A stretch of DNA of 64,000 nt, taken from Flavobacterium sp. 1355. Lineage in GTDB: Bacteria; Bacteroidota; Bacteroidia; Flavobacteriales; Flavobacteriaceae. Every line of letters starts with the position of its first letter. Within the stretch, counting starts at the first letter, position 1. The position numbers were made by a program, and so were the translations under genes. The stretch is taken from assembly GCF_017833415.1 (NCBI RefSeq), contig NZ_JAFICC010000020.1, positions 39,613 to 103,612 of the forward strand. The letters are read 5' to 3'. Shown here piece after piece: positions 7,371 through 16,503 of the stretch. The notes under the pieces are model-generated. The model was not told where the DNA came from, ran no database searches, and was given only the letters and a program-made list of their open reading frames with translations.

Positions 7371-8510
7371 TTATTTAAAAAAATCAACAAATTGATTAAA
7401 AAAGTTTTTCCTGAAATTGGGCTGCGCATGCACCAAAGCATCAATATAAGGCTGATGCGGAATCCGGTTGCTGTTTTCATCAAGATCCCAGATCCCACAT
7501 TCACAGTATTTTGTCAGATCATCCCAATCTGGCCTGTCTGTTACAGGATAAATACAGATTCCTCTTAAATCAACCCCGTTTTTTTGGGCTAATAAACATT
7601 CAGAAGTAACTTCATTCAGCCACTCAATACGTCCGGATCCAAAATGTCCTGTTTCTGAAATAAATACAGGTTTTTGATAGCGTTTATAGACTTCCTGCAA
7701 TAGTTCTGAGAATGGAATCCTGGATTGCTGCTTATCTGGCCAGTCGAGCGGTTTTCCGCTTATTTCCCATTGGCAGTTCCAATAATAATTAAATCCCAGA
7801 ATTTCCAGAAGCTCTTCAGAACCACCAAGTTCGGGACACATTCTTCCGGCAATAATATCCATTGCCTGATATTGATTTTCGTTTAAGGCAATGGCTTCAT
7901 TTACAGTTTCCGGACCCGAAGGATGAACTCTCACCAAAGGTTCGACTATAATAACATGGCTTTCAGGATCGATTTTTTTTATTTTTTTTATACCTAAGAT
8001 CGCAGCCTTGCACAAATGATACTTAATATCCCAGCCACTGTTTACTGCAAAAGGAACCGTGCCCCTTACATCGCCGGAATGCCAGGATAAAAAACTAATT
8101 TCGTTGATGGGAACAACAAACAAATCCTGTTTTGAATGTTCTTTATAAAACAAGGTAAAAGCTTCGCATAATTTTTCAAAGCGATTGCAAAAATGTGGAT
8201 GCGTAGGGTAAATTCCGTCTGGATAGCCAAAATGAATCAAATCCCAAATTTGCTGAATTCCAAACTTTTCTGCAGCCTGCATTCGGTTGAGAACACCAGA
8301 AAAGTCAAAAACTCCGGGAGATTTTTCTACAGCACTCCAGCAAATACCTTCACGAACGGTTTTGATACCAATCGCAGACAAAGCTTCATAATCCTCAGAA
8401 AAACGAATATCATGCTGTGTTTCTTTCAAAAGGTTAATTCTTTCGCCAGAGCGGTTAATATGATCCGCACATTCGTAACCTCCCATAAAAAAAGTAGTAA
8501 AAAGATCCAT
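7371..8510 (-). CDS. Glycoside hydrolase-like protein, clan GH-A fold
   Basis: The 379-residue protein has the hallmarks of a (beta/alpha)8 clan GH-A enzyme. VPINEISFL near residue 137 supplies the general acid/base Glu after Asn, and PVFISETGHFG near residue 290 supplies the candidate nucleophile Glu. The N-terminal stretch (GGYECADH... then IGIKTVREGICWSAVEKSPG) resembles family 1-type beta-glycosidases, but I would not fix the family number. There is no signal peptide, so it is cytoplasmic. Its ATG is directly adjacent to the stop codon of the UDP-galactopyranose mutase, with no spacer. The pairing suggests it trims or remodels a sugar made by that pathway, or has lost hydrolysis and serves another role; neither can be shown from sequence. 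Confidence 0.75.
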   Translation of the reverse strand: MDLFTTFFMGGYECADHINRSGERINLLKETQHDIRFSEDYEALSAIGIKTVREGICWSAVEKSPGVFDFSGVLNRMQAAEKFGIQQIWDLIHFGYPDGIYPTHPHFCNRFEKLCEAFTLFYKEHSKQDLFVVPINEISFLSWHSGDVRGTVPFAVNSGWDIKYHLCKAAILGIKKIKKIDPESHVIIVEPLVRVHPSGPETVNEAIALNENQYQAMDIIAGRMCPELGGSEELLEILGFNYYWNCQWEISGKPLDWPDKQQSRIPFSELLQEVYKRYQKPVFISETGHFGSGRIEWLNEVTSECLLAQKNGVDLRGICIYPVTDRPDWDDLTKYCECGIWDLDENSNRIPHQPYIDALVHAQPNFRKNFFNQFVDFFK

Positions 8511-9644
8511 CTAAACAGCTGTTTTATAAATAATTTTATTTTCTAATTTATTAAAAAGATCCAGTGCATTTTTAAAAGCCTGATCCATATTAAAATACTT
8601 ATAGTTGGCCAGTCTTCCTACAAAATGAACATCCACGAGTTTGTCGGCCTCTTCTTTATAGCGTGCATAAATTTCCTGATTGCGTGGGTTTGGAACCGGA
8701 TAATATGGCTCTCCTTCGTCTACGGTAAATTCTTTTACTACAGTAGTTTTATCTGATTTTTGATTTCCAAAATGTTTGTATTCTATAATTCTGGTAAAAT
8801 CAACTTCCGTTCCCGGATAATTTACTACAGAGTTTTCCTGAAAAAATTCGGCATCGATTGTTTCACTTACAAAGTTGATCGAACGATATTCGAGTTTTTC
8901 AAGAAGACTGTGTTTAAACTCAAAAAAGCGGTCTACAGGTCCGGTATAAAACAATTTTTCGTAGTTAGTATACTTATCTTTTACATCAAAATAATCCGTT
9001 TCCAGTAAAACTTCGATATTTGGATGATCCAGAATTTTTTCAAATAATTGTGTATAACCACCTTTTGGCAATGCCTGATACGTATCAGAAAAGTAACGAT
9101 CATCATCATTAGTTCTAACCGGAATTCGTTCTAAAACCGAGGCATCAAGTTCGGCAGGATATTTATCCCATTGTTTTTTTGTATAATGTTTAAACATTTT
9201 TTCGTACAAAAAAGGGCCCACACGACTCAAAACAGCTTCTTCACCATTTGAAGGTGTGGCAATTGGTGAACGGTGTTCTTCAAGCCAGGTTTTCATTTCT
9301 TCTTCGTTGGAAATCTGAGTGCCAAATAACTTATTTACAGTTGTAATATTTACAGGAATCGGCACTGTTTTATCATCAACTCGGGCAATAACTTTATGCT
9401 CCCACGGATACCAGTCAGAAAATTGGTTGACATATTTCCAGACCTCTTCTTCGTTGGTATGAAATATATGCGCCCCATATTTAGAGACTAAAATGCCGTT
9501 TTCATCAATATAATCATAACAGTTTCCTGCAATATGATTGCGTTTCTCAATAATTAAAACTTTTTTTCCAATAGAGGCGTACCGTTCTGCAAGTACAGCA
9601 CCAGAGATTCCGGCACCGATAATTAAAATGTCTATTTGTTTCAT
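8511..9644 (-). CDS. glf: UDP-galactopyranose mutase
   Basis: The 377-residue protein converts UDP-galactopyranose to UDP-galactofuranose with reduced FAD. It has the FAD-binding G10-x-G12-x-x-G15 loop followed by an acidic strand end (IIEKRNHIAGNCYD), the YGAHIFHTN motif near residue 57 that is diagnostic of the family, the YPVPNPRNQEIYARY stretch and the C-terminal VHFVGRLANYKYFNMDQAF. Length is normal for prokaryotic Glf. The start overlaps the stop of the glycosyltransferase gene by 4 nt (ATGA), so the two are translationally coupled. The product would feed a galactofuranose-containing surface polysaccharide or glycolipid. Confidence 0.95.
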   Translation of the reverse strand: MKQIDILIIGAGISGAVLAERYASIGKKVLIIEKRNHIAGNCYDYIDENGILVSKYGAHIFHTNEEEVWKYVNQFSDWYPWEHKVIARVDDKTVPIPVNITTVNKLFGTQISNEEEMKTWLEEHRSPIATPSNGEEAVLSRVGPFLYEKMFKHYTKKQWDKYPAELDASVLERIPVRTNDDDRYFSDTYQALPKGGYTQLFEKILDHPNIEVLLETDYFDVKDKYTNYEKLFYTGPVDRFFEFKHSLLEKLEYRSINFVSETIDAEFFQENSVVNYPGTEVDFTRIIEYKHFGNQKSDKTTVVKEFTVDEGEPYYPVPNPRNQEIYARYKEEADKLVDVHFVGRLANYKYFNMDQAFKNALDLFNKLENKIIYKTAV

Positions 9645-10780
9645 TTTGCAAATTTTTTAATGATTGATTCCATTTTATCAGCGGTTGAATCCCAGGAGGT
9701 TTTCTCCAGGATATTTTTGTATTCCATTTGAATTTGAGTATGATCTTTTGTAAGCAGGGTTTCTATAGCATCACAAAATTCACCCTCGTTTTCTATTAAG
9801 GTAACACTCTCACTATAGTCGCGTACTACATCTGTAATTTTGGTAGAAATGATGGGTTTTCCCGCTGCCATATATTCTAAAGTCTTGGTCGGACTTATGT
9901 ATTTTGTAGCATCATTTAAGGCAAACGGCATCATGGCAATGTCAAAAGCTTTTAAATAAGTAGGAAGTTCATCATAGGATTTCATTCCTAAATAATTAAT
10001 ATTAGTTTCTTTTGGAAGGTCAGCATTTTCAATTTTAGCCAAAGGGCCAATCATTACAAAAGAAACATTTGGCAGTTTTTTGGCACAGTTGCGAAGTAGA
10101 TCTAAATCAATACGTTCATCAATTACACCGTAATAGCCCACAATTGGTTTTGGTATATTGGTAATGTCCTCTGCTATAGTAATTTCTTTTAAGGCTTGCG
10201 CAAAATGTTCCTGATCAACAGAACTTGGAAAACAATATACATTTGAGTGAAGTTGTTTTTTAGCTTCATACAATGATTTTCCGCCAGTAAAGACAATTTC
10301 AGCATGGGCCATAAGATATTTTTCCTGATTAATAAGATGGACAGGAGCACCTTTAAATAAAGAAAGTTCATCCATACAATCATATACTACAGTTTCAAAA
10401 TTGATTTGTTCCAACAAAGGAGCAAATGAAGCGGAGTAAAACCATCCAATAGGAATCGTTTTGTTTTTTATGTAAGCAGGCAAAATATCTATTATTGATT
10501 CTATATCTTTTACAAACGGTTGTAAAACATGTAGTTGCTCACTAATAACTAGTAGATTTCCAGGCAGGTTTTCATCCTGATTGGCAGGAATTGGCTCTTC
10601 AATAAATAAAACTTTCATTTTAGATGCCAATCTGCTAATAATATGCTGTGGGCGTTGGTACACAAACTGCCATCTTAGATGACAAAACACAATCATATCA
10701 TAATACTGTTGTCCGCAGTTATTAATCAAATCTGTTTTTGCAGTAGTGTTTTTTTTAGTATTCTTTAAATTGTTTATCAT
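9641..10780 (-). CDS. Glycosyltransferase, GT4-like (GT-B fold)
   Basis: The 379-residue protein has a GT-B layout. The N-terminal domain starts near residue 29 with IVFCHLRWQFVYQRPQH, and the linker has PKPIVGYYGVIDERIDLDLL near residue 212. The C-terminal nucleotide-sugar domain has the SPTKTLEYMAAGKPIIST motif near residue 320 with the conserved Glu. The first 28 residues are Lys/Asn/Thr-rich, so the real start may be the Met at residue 29. It probably transfers galactofuranose or another sugar, since the next gene, overlapping by 4 nt, makes UDP-galactofuranose. It is the first gene of the six-gene leftward operon. Soluble, no membrane segment. Confidence 0.85.
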   Translation of the reverse strand: MINNLKNTKKNTTAKTDLINNCGQQYYDMIVFCHLRWQFVYQRPQHIISRLASKMKVLFIEEPIPANQDENLPGNLLVISEQLHVLQPFVKDIESIIDILPAYIKNKTIPIGWFYSASFAPLLEQINFETVVYDCMDELSLFKGAPVHLINQEKYLMAHAEIVFTGGKSLYEAKKQLHSNVYCFPSSVDQEHFAQALKEITIAEDITNIPKPIVGYYGVIDERIDLDLLRNCAKKLPNVSFVMIGPLAKIENADLPKETNINYLGMKSYDELPTYLKAFDIAMMPFALNDATKYISPTKTLEYMAAGKPIISTKITDVVRDYSESVTLIENEGEFCDAIETLLTKDHTQIQMEYKNILEKTSWDSTADKMESIIKKFAK

Positions 10781-11063
10781 GATTTATAAGTGATTAAGTA
10801 TTTATTTGTAAAGAATTATATAAAGATTACTCCTCTTTTTATGTGTAAATGTATTTTGAGTATTGGTTATTTTCTTACAAAAAAAATCACTTTGCTTACA
10901 TAATTTACAGGTATTTTACATGAAGTTGATGCGAATAAAGTTTTTGATAATAATTTTTAAGTTAAAATTGATATGCAATAGACTAAATGTTTTCGGAGGC
11001 TTTTACAATGTCAATGATTAGATGCTCCAATTGAAGTATTAGGAACATAGCTAAATATGGATA

Positions 11064-11783
11064 TCACGCTTTTTCCTTTCCCCATAAAATTACATCCAGC
11101 TTTTCAGCATATTGAATTTTATCAGGAAAAGTACTTATACTGTATTGTCCTGCATTGTATGAGATATCATTTATGGTGGCACTTAAATCTTGAAGTTGCC
11201 ATTCTTTGTGGTGAATATCAAATCTGCAGATTTCATTACCACATGTCTCATATAAACAATGTCTTTCGGTCAGCCAGAAATCTAAAGGCGTTTTTTCTTT
11301 TAATGGCCGTATTTTTCCAATTGTAATATCAAGCCGCTGGTTTAGAGCTTTGTTTTGGGAAACCATTTTTTTTGGAGTCCGTGTTATTTTAGATTTTTTA
11401 TACGGTAGCCCAAGAAAAACCCGTGTGAGTAAAACTTCAATTAATTTATCTGTTTCGATTGAAAACATATAAATTCCAGGCTTTCCGTCTTTGATTACAT
11501 ATGTTCGTAGATTTATCTCGTGAAAGTTGGAAATATACCAAAGAGGGGGTGTATTTTTTAATCTCATATTTCTCACTTCAAAAGCAACAAGAGAAACCCA
11601 AGCCATATTATTGAAAGTATCCAATTCAATTCCTTTTGGTATATGTTCTTGTAAAAAATAGGCAGGAACTTCCCAATGACAGAAAATAGTATGGTGCCAT
11701 TGCTGAAAATATTTCCATTTTTTCTCAGGAAGCGGGTACTCTCTGTTGCCTGTACTTGCTAATATTTCGTTTGTATTACTCAT
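11064..11783 (-). CDS. DUF2071 (YqjF-like) protein
   Basis: The 239-residue protein fits DUF2071. It has WHHTIFCHWEVPAYFLQEHIP near residue 28 (family W-x-x-L-x-F-x-H-W-x-V), DTFNNMAWVSLVAFEVRNMR near residue 55, the FHEINLRTYV segment near residue 88, and FWLTERHCLYE near residue 167. The fold is an acetoacetate-decarboxylase-like barrel but no activity is established. It is transcribed with the upstream SDR gene, from which it is separated by 5 nt, and the pair looks like a stress or general metabolism unit. Cytoplasmic, normal length. Confidence 0.8.
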   Translation of the reverse strand: MSNTNEILASTGNREYPLPEKKWKYFQQWHHTIFCHWEVPAYFLQEHIPKGIELDTFNNMAWVSLVAFEVRNMRLKNTPPLWYISNFHEINLRTYVIKDGKPGIYMFSIETDKLIEVLLTRVFLGLPYKKSKITRTPKKMVSQNKALNQRLDITIGKIRPLKEKTPLDFWLTERHCLYETCGNEICRFDIHHKEWQLQDLSATINDISYNAGQYSISTFPDKIQYAEKLDVILWGKEKA

Positions 11784-11788
11784 ACCGT

Positions 11789-12544
11789 TTAAATAACTTG
11801 TAAGTGAGGTCTAACCTGAAGGCTCACAACATCGGCACGTTTCGGCTGTGAAAGACAAAATAAAACGCTCATGGCGATATCCTCAGCTTCAAGCATTTCC
11901 ATTTTTTTAACTTGCTCGCGCTGTTCTTCTTTTGGTGCAGGCTGCATATCACTCGTCACAGCGCCGGGTTCGATAAGAGAGACTTTTATTCCAAGTTCGT
12001 TTACTTCTTTTCGCAGTGCAGCACTGAATCCTCTTATGGCAGATTTTGTTGCCACATAAACAGTTCCTGTTTCTTCGTGTGTTTCTGCGCTCATAGAACC
12101 AATGTTTACGATATGGCCTTCATGCTGGGTTTCCATTCTTGACACAGCTTCTTTAGTAAAGGATATATATCCAAGGATGTTGGTTTCAAGAATATATTTA
12201 ATATTTTCATACTCTTCCTCCACGATTCCGTCCGCAGGTAAGGCTGCATTATTAATCAGAATATCAATTCCTCCAAGAGTATTGTCAATTTCCTGCCAGA
12301 TAAGTTCAATATCTTCTTTTCGTGTAATATCAGCTGTAATGCCATACACTTTGCCTTGTGCCTGAGCGTTAATTGAATCAATTGCCTGATCGAAGTCGTC
12401 TTTGTCCCGTCCAAAAATAAAGATATGGCCTCCAAGTGAAGCCAGGAGTTCTGCAGTTGCTTTTCCGATTCCTGTTGTACCGCCCGTAATAACAATACGT
12501 TTACGGTCTATATTTTGTCCAAAATAGTTTGATAAGTTTTCCAT
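11789..12544 (-). CDS. Short-chain dehydrogenase/reductase (classical SDR)
   Basis: The 251-residue protein shows the cofactor loop TGGTTGIG at residues 20-27, the NNA structural motif at 98-100, the catalytic Ser150 and the Y163-x-x-x-K167 pair. The end of the second beta strand reads FGRDKDD, where the Arg suggests NADP preference. The substrate cannot be inferred. It resembles the ydfG-like 'clavaldehyde dehydrogenase/general stress' SDRs in length and layout. It is the first gene of a two-gene leftward unit with the DUF2071 gene. Divergent from the DUF421 pair, with about 260 bp between. Confidence 0.87.
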   Translation of the reverse strand: MENLSNYFGQNIDRKRIVITGGTTGIGKATAELLASLGGHIFIFGRDKDDFDQAIDSINAQAQGKVYGITADITRKEDIELIWQEIDNTLGGIDILINNAALPADGIVEEEYENIKYILETNILGYISFTKEAVSRMETQHEGHIVNIGSMSAETHEETGTVYVATKSAIRGFSAALRKEVNELGIKVSLIEPGAVTSDMQPAPKEEQREQVKKMEMLEAEDIAMSVLFCLSQPKRADVVSLQVRPHLQVI

Positions 12545-12804
12545 ATAACTTTAGGGTTTTTATAATTGCCGTTTTTGATTAATTCTTTATTAAAGTCAAA
12601 TTTCTATTTTTAAAAAAAATCTATTTTATATAATACCGTATAAAACTTACAAAAATCTAAGATGTGCCTTAGAGTGTTTTATTTCAATTTTACTCTATAG
12701 GTTGAATTATATGTGAATTATATAAACACTCTTTACAATGATATAAACAGAATTTTAAAAAAGAAGGCACTTTTATAATCCTAATTACAATTAAATCGGC
12801 TGTT

Positions 12805-13500
12805 ATGGATAAGGATGATGTAAAGATTACTGACTGGTATCGAATTTTATTTGGAGAAGCACCACCTGAAATTATTGTGGAAGTAACCATTCGCAGTATC
12901 ATTTTATATATGGCATTGGTATTTGTAGTACGATTATTGGGAAAACGCACGAACTCCATATTAACCATTACTGAAAGGGCTGTATTTATCACACTCGGAG
13001 CTATTGTCGCAATGCCCATGCATGGGCCAGCTCATGGAATTGTTATTGGCGTGATCGTTTTACTGACAATTTTGGTGTTGCAGCGCAGTCTTACCCGAAG
13101 TTTTTTTATCAGTAGAAGCTGGGAAAAACTGATGCAGGGTCAGGTAGCTATTCTTATTAAAGATTCAGTTATTGATATTGAACAGTTAGAAAAGCATTTT
13201 ATTTCGAGACAGCAGTTATTTGAGCTTTTGCGCGAAAAGGAAATAAGACATTTGGGGCAGGTTAAAAGAGCTTATATTGAAGCCTCGGGAACAATGAGTC
13301 TTTACAAATATAAAGAGCCAAAGCCCGGGTTATCTATACTTCCGGTAAAAGATATTGACGCAATTATTGTAAAAGATGAAAAACACAACGCCTGTTCCTG
13401 GTGCGGAACTGTTGTGGATAAGAGTTATGTGTCGCAATGCTTTAATTGCGGACATAATCACTGGGTTGAACCTTCAAAAGAATTTTTAAAAGATGGATAA
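12805..13500 (+). CDS. DUF421 (YetF-type) membrane protein with C-terminal zinc ribbon, copy A
   Basis: The 231-residue protein is a DUF421 member. It has a short N-terminal amphipathic segment (DWYRILFGEAPPEIIVEV), about three membrane helices between residues 25 and 100, then the cytoplasmic DUF421 domain (QVAILIKDSVIDIEQLEKHFISRQQLFELLREKEI). The C-terminus carries C-S-W-C and C-F-N-C pairs, probably a small zinc ribbon, which is an addition to the plain family domain. The role of DUF421 proteins is poorly known; some are tied to stress and sporulation. Its stop overlaps the start of the next, paralogous gene by 8 nt, so the two are probably made together and may form a heteromer. Confidence 0.85.
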   Translation: MDKDDVKITDWYRILFGEAPPEIIVEVTIRSIILYMALVFVVRLLGKRTNSILTITERAVFITLGAIVAMPMHGPAHGIVIGVIVLLTILVLQRSLTRSFFISRSWEKLMQGQVAILIKDSVIDIEQLEKHFISRQQLFELLREKEIRHLGQVKRAYIEASGTMSLYKYKEPKPGLSILPVKDIDAIIVKDEKHNACSWCGTVVDKSYVSQCFNCGHNHWVEPSKEFLKDG

Positions 13501-14194
13501 GGACGATATCAAATTAAGCGATTGGGAGCGTATTTTTTTAGGAGAAGTGCCGCCGGAATTTATTCTGGAAGTCATTGTAAGGATATGTTTTATTTATATC
13601 ATACTTGTTATATCGCTTCGGCTTTTAGGAAGACGCATGGAAGCTATGATCAGCAGGGGCGAAATGGTAACATTGGTAACGCTTGGTGCATCGGTTGGTG
13701 TTGCAATCCATACTCCTGAACGGGGACTTCTGCCATCTGTAACGGTTATACTTATCATTATTTCGCTACAGGCATTACAAGCCTATATTACTTCAAGAAA
13801 CTCGAATGCAGAGCGAATTTTATTAGACGAGATTTCAACTTTAGTAGAAAATGGGCGTTTGATAATTAATGAAATGAAAAAGAGCAGGATTACCCACGAA
13901 CGTCTTTTTGCCGCTTTACGATTAAAAGGTATAATAAATCTAGGTTCAATTCAGCGTGTTTATTTTGAATCTAAAGGGGTTTTCTCAATAGTTACCTATA
14001 GCGACGAAAAGGAAAGACCTGGGTTATGCCTGTTGCCTGAGGCTGATCAGGATTTTAGAAATGAAGTTAATTACGATGAGAATTTCATTGCATGCCGAAA
14101 CTGTGGCAATACAGTTGCAAAAAATAATTTACCGCATAGGTGTAGTGTCTGTGATGTAAACGAATGGGAAACTGCTGTTAAAAACAATTCATAA
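13493..14194 (+). CDS. DUF421 (YetF-type) membrane protein with C-terminal zinc ribbon, copy B
   Basis: The 233-residue paralogue of copy A starts with the same M-D-K-D-D pattern and the W-x-R-I-F-x-G-E-x-P-P-E segment. It then has membrane helices to about residue 100 and the DUF421 domain (ISTLVENGRLIINEMKKSRI, then ALRLKGIINLGSIQRVYFES). Its C-terminus keeps two C-x-x-C pairs (C-R-N-C and C-S-V-C), so the zinc-ribbon tail is conserved between copies. Sequence between the copies has diverged substantially, so the duplication is not recent. Translational coupling by the 8-nt overlap suggests a fixed stoichiometry. Confidence 0.85.
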   Translation: MDKDDIKLSDWERIFLGEVPPEFILEVIVRICFIYIILVISLRLLGRRMEAMISRGEMVTLVTLGASVGVAIHTPERGLLPSVTVILIIISLQALQAYITSRNSNAERILLDEISTLVENGRLIINEMKKSRITHERLFAALRLKGIINLGSIQRVYFESKGVFSIVTYSDEKERPGLCLLPEADQDFRNEVNYDENFIACRNCGNTVAKNNLPHRCSVCDVNEWETAVKNNS

Positions 14195-14273
14195 AATTAT
14201 TTAAGGTTCATTTATAATAATGCTACTGCTAAGTATGAAGGCCAGGAAGCCGGCAGGTAATTACAACACCAAT

Positions 14274-15839
14274 CTATTTATGTTCTTCACGTTCTTTTTG
14301 AAGATAGGTAATAAAGTTTAATGGAGAAACACCGGTTACCTTTTTAAAAGTTATTGTAAATCTGCTATGTGACGAGAAACCGCATTGATCTGCAAGATAA
14401 CTTATTTTATATTTTAAATATCTGTCGTCATTTTTTAACCGATCGATAATATAATTTATTCGCAATTCATTTATATAGCCGGCAAAATCTTTTGATTTAT
14501 GTTTATTAATGACATAAGATAAATATCGCTGGTTTATATTAAGTTCGGCAGCAACAGAATTTAAGGATATATCCTTGTTGAGGTAATAATGTGATTTCTT
14601 AAGTTCCTGAAGGCCATTTAGAATACTAATTTCTGTCGCTTCCGGCATATATTCCTTAGCCTCTTTTTTAAGCGTTATTTCTTTATATTCTTCCTGATTT
14701 TCTTCTTCATTTGAAAGGGTTAATGCACTTTTATCGATAAAATTTTTAAATTTTTTATAATCCTGTTTTCTTCTAAAGATGTAAATTCCTATTGTAAGTA
14801 AAACAATAAAAACACAAATGCCAATAATAAAAGCCGTATTCTTACGGTAACTAGACTGGCTGTCTGCCTGTTTTTTGCGAAGACTCTTAATTAAATCATC
14901 TGCAATAATTTTACGGTTGTATTCATCATCCTTATTCAGCTTTACATTCATTTCATTATAAGCAATGTACTTTTTGTTATCCGTTTTTTTATAAAGCTCC
15001 AGTAAAGAAGCATATACCTCCTGCTTTAGTGCAAAAAAATTGGACGCGTCTGCTATCTTCTCTGCTTTTTGGTAATGCAGCAGTGCCTTATTATAGTTGC
15101 CTGTTGAAGCATAGACGTTTCCGTAGCCATTATAGATAAAACCTTTCAAAGGACTGTTTGGCAATTGAGACACTTCAAGTTCTTTTGATGCCTTGTCATA
15201 ATAGAGCAATGCTGAATCAACCTTTTTCATTAAAAGATAACTTTTTGCAATGAGCTCATCGTTGACAGCTGTCTGAAAATTAACATCAATGTTGGAGCCG
15301 GCTTTTTTGAAGGATTGATTTCCTGCTTTAAGGTTTGAAATTGCTTTTGAATAGTTTAAAGCATGCATCTCGTAATAAGCTATTTCCTGAGATAAATTTC
15401 CAAGGAACTTATACCTTTCATTTTTATCCTCTATTTTTCTGCTTACAGCAACTGCTTTTTGCAAATGAGTTTTCCCGATACTGTAAATTTCATTTTCCCG
15501 ATACAGGGTAGATAAGAAACCATTTATTCTGGCCTGCATAGTAGGGTTCCCGTCAATCGTCCCTATACTGTCTGCACGTTTTAAAGTTGCAATTGCATCA
15601 TTGCGCAGACCGTACTGACGCAGAAGAGTGGCTTTCAGCATGCATGCCTTGATTCTTTCCAGATTATTTTTTGAAATACTGTAGAGATAATCGGTATTAC
15701 TTAAAGCTTTTTGTGGATTTGAACTTAATAATACCTGAGCGGTTTCAGCAAAGATCTTGTCGTATTTTGAGTTTTGCGAGTAATTGAGCTGATTTGAAAT
15801 AACAACAATAATGAATAATAGAAAAGATTTTAAGTGCAT
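14274..15839 (-). CDS. Membrane-anchored TPR / AraC-type transcriptional regulator
   Basis: The 521-residue protein has a signal-like N-terminus (MHLKSFLLFIIVVISNQLNYSQ) and a periplasmic part of tetratricopeptide-like repeats to about residue 320, for example the PLKGFIYNGYGNVYASTGNY segment. One membrane span follows near residues 338-358 (TAFIIGICVFIVLLTIGIYIF), then a cytoplasmic AraC DNA-binding domain in the last 110 residues, with ADQCGFSSHSRFTITFKKVTGVSP at its end. This layout is a Bacteroidota-specific one-component regulator that can sense in the periplasm and bind DNA from the membrane. It is divergent from the adhesin operon across a 660-bp gap and is a candidate regulator of it. 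A signal is not evident. Confidence 0.85.
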   Translation of the reverse strand: MHLKSFLLFIIVVISNQLNYSQNSKYDKIFAETAQVLLSSNPQKALSNTDYLYSISKNNLERIKACMLKATLLRQYGLRNDAIATLKRADSIGTIDGNPTMQARINGFLSTLYRENEIYSIGKTHLQKAVAVSRKIEDKNERYKFLGNLSQEIAYYEMHALNYSKAISNLKAGNQSFKKAGSNIDVNFQTAVNDELIAKSYLLMKKVDSALLYYDKASKELEVSQLPNSPLKGFIYNGYGNVYASTGNYNKALLHYQKAEKIADASNFFALKQEVYASLLELYKKTDNKKYIAYNEMNVKLNKDDEYNRKIIADDLIKSLRKKQADSQSSYRKNTAFIIGICVFIVLLTIGIYIFRRKQDYKKFKNFIDKSALTLSNEEENQEEYKEITLKKEAKEYMPEATEISILNGLQELKKSHYYLNKDISLNSVAAELNINQRYLSYVINKHKSKDFAGYINELRINYIIDRLKNDDRYLKYKISYLADQCGFSSHSRFTITFKKVTGVSPLNFITYLQKEREEHK

Positions 15840-16323
15840 ATAGATAAAGTAATGGAATTAACAGGTGAAGGCTAATACAAGCAGAGTATTTACTCTAATT
15901 AATTTTTATCAGGTTTTCTGATCTTTTATTTGAAACTCACTCTTAAAATTACACCTGCGATTTTGATTAAGACTTAGCGACAAAATGATATTTCTAAGTT
16001 AGACAAAATTATGACAAGTTTATCAATTCTATACTTTATTAACAAGATTAAATCTTTAAGTTAAAAACAATATTAGTTTAAATTAAAATAATAGCTTTTT
16101 TCTCATAAATACTAATTATTATAAGATCTAATCAGCAACAATTAATAAATATAATTTGTTCTCTAACTGCCTTTTTCCATTTTAGGAAACTCGATTCCTT
16201 CGGTTTTATTTTTCTCTTTTTCCTTTTAAATTTCAGTGCATAAAGGCATTAATTAGTTAGCAACCAAAGGTTAAAATATCATCCAGAGCTTCAAGGATTA
16301 TTAACCAACCAATATTCTTTATT

Positions 16324-16385
16324 AAAACACAAGATAAATGTGTTTTTTGTAATCAATTGTAAATGAGTTGATTGTGTATTTTTTT
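16324..16385 (+). terminator. Two adjacent terminator-like hairpins upstream of the adhesin promoter
   Basis: Hairpin 1: AAAACACA (16324-16331) pairs with TGTGTTTT (16339-16346), followed by two more T. Hairpin 2: AATCAATT (16351-16358) pairs with AGTTGATT (16366-16373) with one G-U pair and a 7-nt loop, followed by seven T at 16379-16385. Both point rightward although no gene precedes them on this strand. Confidence 0.4.
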
Positions 16386-16453
16386 GTCATAAAATATTTT
16401 TCTTATTGCGTAATTGGTAAAGGATCAGGCTTATTTACGGGTTATGTAAATGC

Positions 16454-16461
16454 TACTTTCG
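16454..16461 (+). promoter_or_regulatory. Candidate -7 box of the adhesin operon
   Basis: TACTTTCG followed by CACCC differs by one base from TAnnTTTG and lies 43 nt upstream of the ATG at 16504. A good TTG -33 box is not visible, so confidence is low. Confidence 0.35.
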
Positions 16462-16503
16462 CACCCGATTAGCAAATAGCTAGAACAACTAAATTTTCAT
16501 TTT

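Larger units (their letters stand above)
15840..16503. other. Long divergent intergenic region with two terminator-like hairpins
   Basis: About 660 bp between the TPR/AraC regulator (leftward) and the adhesin operon (rightward), AT-rich, with no ORF above about 25 codons that looks real. It holds two rightward terminator-like hairpins at 16324-16348 and 16351-16385 and a candidate promoter box at 16454-16461. The rest (15840-16320) shows no clear gene, but a small RNA ending at the hairpins is possible. Confidence 0.45.

Noticed and set aside
11057..11326. Rightward 89-codon frame
   Set aside because: Antisense to the DUF2071 gene, without protein-like character.
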